NCBI RefSeq assembly: GCF_039542035.1
Contig: NZ_BAABHJ010000016.1
Span: forward strand, 133,863-197,862
Source: Actinoallomurus liliacearum
GTDB lineage: Bacteria; Actinomycetota; Actinomycetes; Streptosporangiales; Streptosporangiaceae
Reading direction: 5' to 3'
Length of the DNA: 64,000 nucleotides
Shown: piece after piece, positions 59,004 to 64,000 of the stretch
Layout: every line of letters begins with the position of its first letter
Position numbering within the stretch: position 1 is the stretch's first letter
Program-made: the position numbers and the translations under genes
Notes under the pieces: generated by a model
What the model was told of the DNA's origin: nothing
Seen by the model: the letters and a program-made list of their open reading frames with translations, nothing else
Databases searched by the model: none

Positions 59004-60232
59004 CGCGCCTCCGTCCGGTCGGGCCGTCCGCGCCGTTCCCCGCCGTCGGGCCAGGCCGTCCGCAGCGCGGCGGCCGAGGCCACGGGAAGGACCCGCCACC
59101 CCGCCGCGCGCAGGATCCGGGTGACCTCCGGGTCCGCGCTCTCCTCCCCGATGATCACCGCGACGCGGGCGGCGGTCCCGTGCCCGGCCCCGGTGACCTC
59201 CCGGGCGTCCTCGGGGGTGAGCCGCCCGAACACTCCGACGATCAAACCGTCGCCTTTGTTCGCCGTCTCGCGGACGGCCGCCAGGCCCGGCCGCAGCGAC
59301 CGGCCCCGCGACGTGCGGACGACGGCGAGGAGGTCGAGGAGCGCACCCTCGAACGTCGCGGACGGGGCGAGCGCCACGCCCTCATCCGTGACGTACCGCA
59401 GGCCGAGCCCCTCCCGGCCGAGCCGCAGCCCGATCGAGGCCGCCGCGGACACCGCGTGCTCGAACGACGCGCCCGGACCGTCCCCCCAGTGCGCCGTCCT
59501 CCGCGTGTCCAGGAAGAGGGTGCCGCTCGTCTGCCACTGCTGTTCCTCACGGCGCACCATCAGCTCGCCGCGGCGCGCCGTCGACCGCCAGTGCACCCGC
59601 CGCAGGTCGTCGCCGTGCCGGTACTCGCGCGGCGTCACGTCGTCCTCCCCGGCGCCGGCCACCATGCGTGCCCGGCTCTCACCGCCGCCCGTCCACGAGC
59701 CGGTCGGCCGGCCCGCCGGGAGGGGCACGATCGCCGGGGTGACCGTGATGACGTCGGCGGCCGTGAACGACCGCGCGAGCTCCACCAGCCCGAACGGGTC
59801 CGCCAGGCGCACGGTCAGCGGCCCGACGCGGTACTGGCCGCGGACGTCCGCCCGTACCCGGTAGGCCATCTCCCGGGCGCCGCCCGGCTCGATCCGGTCG
59901 ATGACGAACCGCGCGCGACCGCCCAGCGTGTACGGCACCTGGTCCTCGACGAGGAGGATCCCGGTGGGCAGCCGCGAGACGTTCTCCAGCAGGACGTTCA
60001 CCTGCGCCTCACCACCGGCGGGGAAGCGGGTGGGGTTCGCCCGGCGCGAGCAGGTCAGGCGGTAGCGGGTCCGCGAGACCACCAGCACGGACAGCAGCGG
60101 CAGGGCAAGGATGAGCAGGCCGGCGCGGAGGAGGTCCCGCTCGCCCAGGACGAACGAGCACACGATCGCGGTGGCCCCCGCCGCGATGAACGACCGGCCC
60201 CGCGTGGTCAGCGCGTGGAGCGTCCCCGCCAT
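59000..60232 (-). CDS. DUF58 domain protein
   Basis: A 410-aa protein with two N-terminal membrane helices, a beta-rich middle, and the DUF58 signature DVTPREYRHGDDLRRVHWRS, preceded by GAGED. The C-terminal VWA-like half ends with a basic tail. DUF58 proteins partner MoxR ATPases, and this is the middle gene of moxR-DUF58-tgpA. It starts 1 bp after the ATPase stop. Confidence 0.92.
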   Translation of the reverse strand: MAGTLHALTTRGRSFIAAGATAIVCSFVLGERDLLRAGLLILALPLLSVLVVSRTRYRLTCSRRANPTRFPAGGEAQVNVLLENVSRLPTGILLVEDQVPYTLGGRARFVIDRIEPGGAREMAYRVRADVRGQYRVGPLTVRLADPFGLVELARSFTAADVITVTPAIVPLPAGRPTGSWTGGGESRARMVAGAGEDDVTPREYRHGDDLRRVHWRSTARRGELMVRREEQQWQTSGTLFLDTRRTAHWGDGPGASFEHAVSAAASIGLRLGREGLGLRYVTDEGVALAPSATFEGALLDLLAVVRTSRGRSLRPGLAAVRETANKGDGLIVGVFGRLTPEDAREVTGAGHGTAARVAVIIGEESADPEVTRILRAAGWRVLPVASAAALRTAWPDGGERRGRPDRTEAR

Positions 60233-60233
60233 G

Positions 60234-61214
60234 TCAGCGCCGGTGATCGGGGACCGGAACGCGTTCGATCAGCTCGGCGACGATCTGCGCGGGCGACCGG
60301 CGCTGGACCTGTGCCTCGGCCGTCGGCAGGAGCCGGTGCGCGAGCACCGGGACGGCGAGACGCTGTAGATCGTCGGGGAGGACGTACTCCCGGTCGTCCA
60401 GGGCCGCGTAGGCGCGGGCGGCCCGGACGAGCTGGAGGGTCGCCCGCGGTGAGGCGCCGAGGCGCAGCTCCGGATGGTCCCGGGTGGCGGTGACGAGGGC
60501 GATGGCGTACCCGCGCAGCGCGGGCGCGATGTGCACCTCGCGGACGACCTCGATCATCGCCCGTACGTCGCCGTCCTGGGCGACGGGCTGCAGCCGGTCC
60601 AGCGGGGAGGGCCCGCCGTGCACGTCGAGCATCTCCAGCTCCGCGGCCGGCTCCGGGTAGCCCATCGCGATCCGGGCGGTGAACCGGTCACGCTGTGCTT
60701 CGGGGAGCGGATAGGTCCCCTCCATCTCGACCGGGTTCTGCGTCGCGATCACCATGAACGGGGCGTCCAGCGGATACGTGTGGCCGTCGACGGTGACCTG
60801 GCGCTCCTCCATGCACTCCAGCAGCGCGGACTGCGTCTTCGGCGACGCCCGGTTGATCTCGTCGCCCACCACGATGTTCGCGAACACCGGACCCGGCTTG
60901 AACTCGAACTCCCGGCGCTCCTGGTTGTAGGCGCTGACCCCGGTGATGTCGCTCGGCAGCAGGTCGGGGGTGAACTGCACCCGCCGCACCGAGCAGTCGA
61001 TCGACTTGGCGAGCGCCTTGGCCAGCATCGTCTTGCCGACGCCGGGGACGTCCTCGATGAGGAGGTGACCCTCGGCGAGCAGGACGGTCAGCGCGAGGCG
61101 TACGACATCGGGCTTGCCCTCGATGACGGACTCGATGGCTCCGAGGATCTTGCTCGAGATCTGGGCCAGCCCGTCCAGTCCCCGGCCGATGTCGCCGTGC
61201 GTGCTTACTGACAC
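60234..61214 (-). CDS. MoxR-family AAA+ ATPase
   Basis: A 326-aa AAA+ chaperone-like ATPase. Walker A EDVPGVGKTMLAK, Walker B ANIVVGDEINRA, sensor-1 VIATQNPVEMEGTYPL and arginine finger DRFTARI are typical of MoxR proper. GTG start with GAGGAG 6 nt upstream. First gene of the operon, divergent from mraZ. It probably remodels or activates its DUF58 and TgpA partners at the membrane. Confidence 0.93.
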   Translation of the reverse strand: MSVSTHGDIGRGLDGLAQISSKILGAIESVIEGKPDVVRLALTVLLAEGHLLIEDVPGVGKTMLAKALAKSIDCSVRRVQFTPDLLPSDITGVSAYNQERREFEFKPGPVFANIVVGDEINRASPKTQSALLECMEERQVTVDGHTYPLDAPFMVIATQNPVEMEGTYPLPEAQRDRFTARIAMGYPEPAAELEMLDVHGGPSPLDRLQPVAQDGDVRAMIEVVREVHIAPALRGYAIALVTATRDHPELRLGASPRATLQLVRAARAYAALDDREYVLPDDLQRLAVPVLAHRLLPTAEAQVQRRSPAQIVAELIERVPVPDHRR

Positions 61215-61292
61215 TTACCCCTCCTCGGGCCACCCGGGCGGCGGGCGCCGCATCGCCCGGCCGCCGTGGATGGACGCTCCCACCCGATATGT

Positions 61293-61307
61293 CGTACTGA
61301 CAGTACG
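61293..61307. promoter_or_regulatory. 15-bp palindrome upstream of moxR
   Basis: CGTACTG-A-CAGTACG, perfect 7-bp arms, about 80 bp from the moxR start. A regulator site is possible; none is known to me. Confidence 0.4.
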
Positions 61308-61616
61308 TCGTCGGGCCCTGCCGCGGCGATGGCTGCGGCCCGACGCGCGGCGATGTCCCGGTCGCGGCGCAGGGCGCCCCGGCGGCGGCCTCCCGGCCCG
61401 GCCGACGCGGTCCGCGGCCGGACGGCGACGGGTCGTGACCCCGGCGGTCCTCCACTTTCCCCCACGCGCCCCACCCGCCCCTCCGGCCGGGGCCGTCCGG
61501 CGACCCTGACCGACGCGCCGGGCGGCTCTGACGGGGTGTGTGGCACCCCACGAAGGCGCCCTCTTCTGACCTGGCCGTACGCGTGGCGAGATGCCGTGTG
61601 ACCGGTGTTTTGGTCG

Positions 61617-61662
61617 TTGACCGTGGGGGAGAGTGGAGTACAGTGGGGCGCCGTGGGGGAGG
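61617..61662 (+). promoter_or_regulatory. mraZ promoter with four MraZ boxes
   Basis: TTGACC (61617-61622), a 16-bp spacer and TACAGT (61639-61644). Over it run four GTGGNG boxes beginning at 61623, 61633, 61643 and 61653, exactly 10 bp apart. MraZ is known to bind direct TGGGN repeats with 5-bp spacers in its own promoter, so this is an autoregulatory site. Confidence 0.82.
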
Positions 61663-61696
61663 GCAATCGACCCCGCGAAGCGGGAGGTGGGGGCCG

Positions 61697-62128
61697 ATGT
61701 TCCTCGGCACTCACTCACCGCGCCTGGACGACAAGGGACGACTGTTCCTGCCGGCGAAGTACCGCGAGGAGCTGTCAGGGGGATTGGTGATCACGAAGGG
61801 CCAGGAACGCTGCCTCTACGTCTTCCCTGAGGCCGAGTTCCAGCGCATCACCGAGGCGCTTCGCACCGCACCGGTCACCGCCAAGGCAGTGCGGGACTAC
61901 AGCCGGGTCTTCTTCGCCAGCGCTTCGGACGAGGTCCCCGACAAGCAGGGCCGGATCACCATTCCGCAGGCGCTGCGGCGCTACGCGGGCCTGACCCGCG
62001 ACTGCGCCGTCATCGGTGCCAACACGCGCTTGGAGATCTGGGACGCGACCGCCTGGGAGACCTACCTGGCCGACCAGGAGCAGCAGTTCTCCGATCTGTC
62101 GGAGGAGGTGCTGCCCGGGATTCTTTGA
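61697..62128 (+). CDS. mraZ: Division/cell wall cluster regulator MraZ
   Basis: A 143-aa DNA-binding protein made of two SpoVT/AbrB-like domains. It begins MFLGTHSPRLDDKGRLFLPA; the second domain repeats the pattern as VPDKQGRITIPQALRRYAG. MraZ represses or tunes the dcw cluster from the promoter just upstream. The ATG has GGGAGG 8 nt before; a small hairpin, CCCGC-GAA-GCGGG, adjoins that site. Confidence 0.95.
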   Translation: MFLGTHSPRLDDKGRLFLPAKYREELSGGLVITKGQERCLYVFPEAEFQRITEALRTAPVTAKAVRDYSRVFFASASDEVPDKQGRITIPQALRRYAGLTRDCAVIGANTRLEIWDATAWETYLADQEQQFSDLSEEVLPGIL

Positions 62129-62451
62129 CGCACCATCGCCGGTGATCGGATCCGTTCGGCGAGGTCTCCACCCGCTCCCAGCTGGCGCACCTTCCCCGGT
62201 GCCAGATGGCCGTTGCACATCTTCCTCACGGAGCAGCGGATGGGGACCTGGCCGGACGAAATCCCGATCGGGGGCCGGCGTAAAGCCATTGAGCGGTGAG
62301 CCGCCGAGCAGGAGGGGTGGCGTCTTCCACGGGGCAGACGGCCACACCGGCCGCCTTTATCGTTCCTGAACGATTCTTCCTCAGGGGTGACGGGCGTCAG
62401 CGAGCGCGGTCTCAGCGCTGTCCGCGAGCAGTGGCGTCCTGAGGGGGTTTC
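62129..62451. other. 323-bp gap between mraZ and rsmH
   Basis: No gene is seen. It holds one 16-bp palindrome, ATCGTTC-CT-GAACGAT (62359-62374), about 78 bp before rsmH. The gap may carry a separate rsmH promoter; I cannot place a -10 with confidence. Confidence 0.5.
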
Positions 62452-63519
62452 ATGCACGGCGACGACGAGCGCGAGGAGGGGCCGCGCGCGCAGGGCCATG
62501 TTCCGGTCATGCTGGACCGGATACTGGCGCTGCTCGCCCCGGCCTTGACGGCGCCCTCCGATGAGGACGCGATCTACGTCGACGCCACCCTGGGCCTCGC
62601 CGGGCACGCCACCGCCGTCCTCGCCGCGTACCCGCGGGCGCGGCTCATCGGGCTGGACCGCGACACGACCGCGCTCGAGCGGTCCCGGCGCCGCCTGGAG
62701 CCGTACGCCGGTCGGTTCACGCTCGTGCACGCCGTCTACGACGAGATCCCGCAGGTCCTGGCGGACCTGGGCGTTCCCCGGATCCACGCGATCCTCTTCG
62801 ACCTGGGCGTCTCGTCCCCGCAGCTCGACGAGGCCGAGCGCGGCTTCGCCTACTCCTACGACGCACCGCTCGACATGCGGATGGACCGCACCCAGCGGCT
62901 CACCGCCGAAGAGGTGGTCAACACCTATTCGGTCGCCGACCTGACGCGCATCCTGCGTGACTACGGCGAGGAGCGGTTCGCGCGGCGCGTCGCCGAGGCG
63001 ATCGTCCGTGAGCGGGGGCGCGCCCCGCTCACGTCGACGGCTCGCCTCGTCGACGTCGTCCGCGGCGCCATCCCCGCCGCCTCGCGCCGCACGGGCGGCC
63101 ATCCGGGCAAGCGCACCTTCCAGGCGCTGCGCATGGAGGTGAACGGCGAGCTGGCCGCCCTCGAGCGCGCGGTGCCCGCCGCGCTCGACGCCCTGGCCGT
63201 CGGCGGGCGCATCGCCGTCCTGTCCTACCACTCGCTGGAGGACCGGATCGTCAAGCGGGCGCTGGCCGCGCGCACCACCGACACCACCCCACCCGACCTG
63301 CCGGTCCCGCTGCCCGAGCTGCAGCCCCGGTTCCGCCTCCTCACCCGGGGGGCGGAGCAACCGGCCGACGAGGAGACCACGACCAACCCCCGAGCCGCCT
63401 CGGCACGCCTGCGCGCCGCCGAGCGGATCCGGGAGGAGCGACGTCCGCGAGGCATCGGCGCGATGCCCCTCGGTGAGCAGCCGCCGAGCGGGCGGAGTGG
63501 AGCAGGAGGCATCGCATGA
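62452..63519 (+). CDS. rsmH: 16S rRNA (cytosine(1402)-N(4))-methyltransferase RsmH
   Basis: A 355-aa SAM-dependent enzyme that methylates C1402 of 16S rRNA. Motifs: FDLGVSSPQLDEAERGFAYS, MRMDRTQRLTAEEVVN, GKRTFQALRMEVNGEL and YHSLEDRIVK. The usual Gly-rich motif I after DATLG is LAGHA here instead of GGGH, a mild deviation. ATG with GAGGGGG upstream. Stop overlaps the next start (ATGA). Confidence 0.95.
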   Translation: MHGDDEREEGPRAQGHVPVMLDRILALLAPALTAPSDEDAIYVDATLGLAGHATAVLAAYPRARLIGLDRDTTALERSRRRLEPYAGRFTLVHAVYDEIPQVLADLGVPRIHAILFDLGVSSPQLDEAERGFAYSYDAPLDMRMDRTQRLTAEEVVNTYSVADLTRILRDYGEERFARRVAEAIVRERGRAPLTSTARLVDVVRGAIPAASRRTGGHPGKRTFQALRMEVNGELAALERAVPAALDALAVGGRIAVLSYHSLEDRIVKRALAARTTDTTPPDLPVPLPELQPRFRLLTRGAEQPADEETTTNPRAASARLRAAERIREERRPRGIGAMPLGEQPPSGRSGAGGIA

Positions 63520-64000
63520 CCATCACGACTCCGCCGCCGGAGACCCGGCGTCGCCGTCGGCGCGGGGACGCGCCCATCCGGGCGGGCGATGCCGGGAAGG
63601 ACACCGCGAAGAAGGACACGCCCGCGACCGGCCGGGGAGCCGCCGCGGCCGAGAAGCCGGCCAAGCCGACGTCGCGGGACCGGACGACCGCGAAGCCGGC
63701 GCCGCGCGACAGGACCGAGGCGGCGTCGGGGGGCAAGGCGGCCAAGGTCACGCCGCGCGGCAGGACCGACGGGAGGTCCCGGGCCAAGGACCGGACCGAG
63801 GCCGCGCCCGCCGGCACGCGGACGCGCGCCGCGACGGGCGGGAAGACCACGGGCAGGTCGGCGGGCACCGCGGCGAAGACCGCGAGCAGGTCGGCGGGCA
63901 CGACGGCGGCCGAGACCGCCGGCACGCGGACGGCGGCCAAGAGGCCGGCGGCCCGGCCCGAGCGGACGGGTGCGACGCCGGCCCGGACGCCGGCGACCTC
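63516..64000 (+). CDS. FtsL-like protein, N-terminal part (cut by window edge)
   Basis: The position after rsmH is that of ftsL in the dcw cluster. The visible 161 codons form a long disordered region rich in Ala, Lys, Arg, Thr and Gly, with repeated pieces such as RDRT and TKAT/GTAAKT (PAPRDRTEAA, GRSAGTAAKTASRSAGT). No membrane segment has been reached, so identity rests on position. Such basic extensions precede the FtsL helix in many actinomycetes. Confidence 0.7.
   Translation, partial: MTITTPPPETRRRRRRGDAPIRAGDAGKDTAKKDTPATGRGAAAAEKPAKPTSRDRTTAKPAPRDRTEAASGGKAAKVTPRGRTDGRSRAKDRTEAAPAGTRTRAATGGKTTGRSAGTAAKTASRSAGTTAAETAGTRTAAKRPAARPERTGATPARTPAT

Larger units (their letters stand above)
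61215..61696. other. 482-bp divergent region between moxR and mraZ
   Basis: Longer overlapping open frames here are Arg/Pro-rich shadows without motifs. Regulatory sequence is present at both ends: a 15-bp palindrome near the moxR side and the MraZ-box promoter near mraZ. The middle shows nothing I recognise. Confidence 0.6.

Overview
The window is very GC-rich, with a strong G/C third-codon bias. It uses many GTG and a few TTG starts, and has F420-linked enzymes, F420-type PPOX proteins, XdhC/CoxD/CoxE genes and an actinobacterial mraZ-rsmH-ftsL division locus. This points to a filamentous actinomycete; a Streptosporangiales/Thermomonosporaceae-like host is my best guess, by inference only. 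I saw no tRNA, rRNA or CRISPR array.

Layout. 1-6.6 kb: small accessory and regulatory genes (MocR-type regulator cut by the left edge, PPOX protein, DHFR-like reductase, two HxlR regulators beside palindromic operators, aldo/keto reductase, F420-reductase-like dehydrogenase) and a GH71 alpha-1,3-glucanase lipoprotein. 6.7-10.8 kb: maturation genes for a molybdenum hydroxylase (CoxD-like AAA ATPase, CoxE-like VWA protein, XdhC, MobA-like cytidylyltransferase) without the hydroxylase itself. 11.3-18.1 kb: nucleobase-catabolism-like neighbourhood (DUF6986 aldolase-like, DUF2877/AllH-like, PucR regulator, NCS2 uracil-type permease) plus an aldose epimerase with a 65-bp tandem repeat at its 3' end. 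18.2-21 kb: NUDIX, GNAT and HD proteins, then folD behind a ZTP (pfl) riboswitch. 21.7-32.1 kb: a ten-gene sugar operon (binding protein, Zn-alcohol dehydrogenase, FGGY kinase, SorC regulator, ABC ATPase, permease, DeoC aldolase, full ALDH, catalytically empty half-ALDH) joined by start/stop overlaps, with tandem 'MSERSER' mini-ORFs in two junctions and a strong terminator. 32.2-46.8 kb: a mosaic of regulators with their targets (PadR/esterase, TetR/NAD(P)-binding protein), two NodB deacetylases, FKBP, DsbA/FrnE, an amino-acid permease, a nitrilase, a stand-alone TnpB element and an older TnpB remnant, aminotransferase, SseB, prepilin peptidase, and an MFS exporter behind a MerR-type promoter.

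47-64 kb is core chromosome: aroC-aroK-aroB-aroQ (shikimate pathway), an F420 oxidoreductase, an M24 peptidase, efp and nusB, a methyltransferase, dinB, a DUF3040 protein, the moxR-DUF58-tgpA operon, and divergently the division locus mraZ-rsmH and the start of an ftsL-like gene, cut by the right edge.

Many promoters show an actinobacterial leaderless layout: a TANNNT -10 hexamer 6-8 nt before a GTG or ATG start. This fixes several start codons. The best leads are the ATGA-chained MSERSER mini-ORFs, the half-ALDH pair within an uncharacterised DeoC sugar pathway, the 20-bp-spaced MerR promoter without an adjacent MerR gene, four MraZ boxes in exact 10-bp phase, and the TnpB element sitting in a divergent promoter region.
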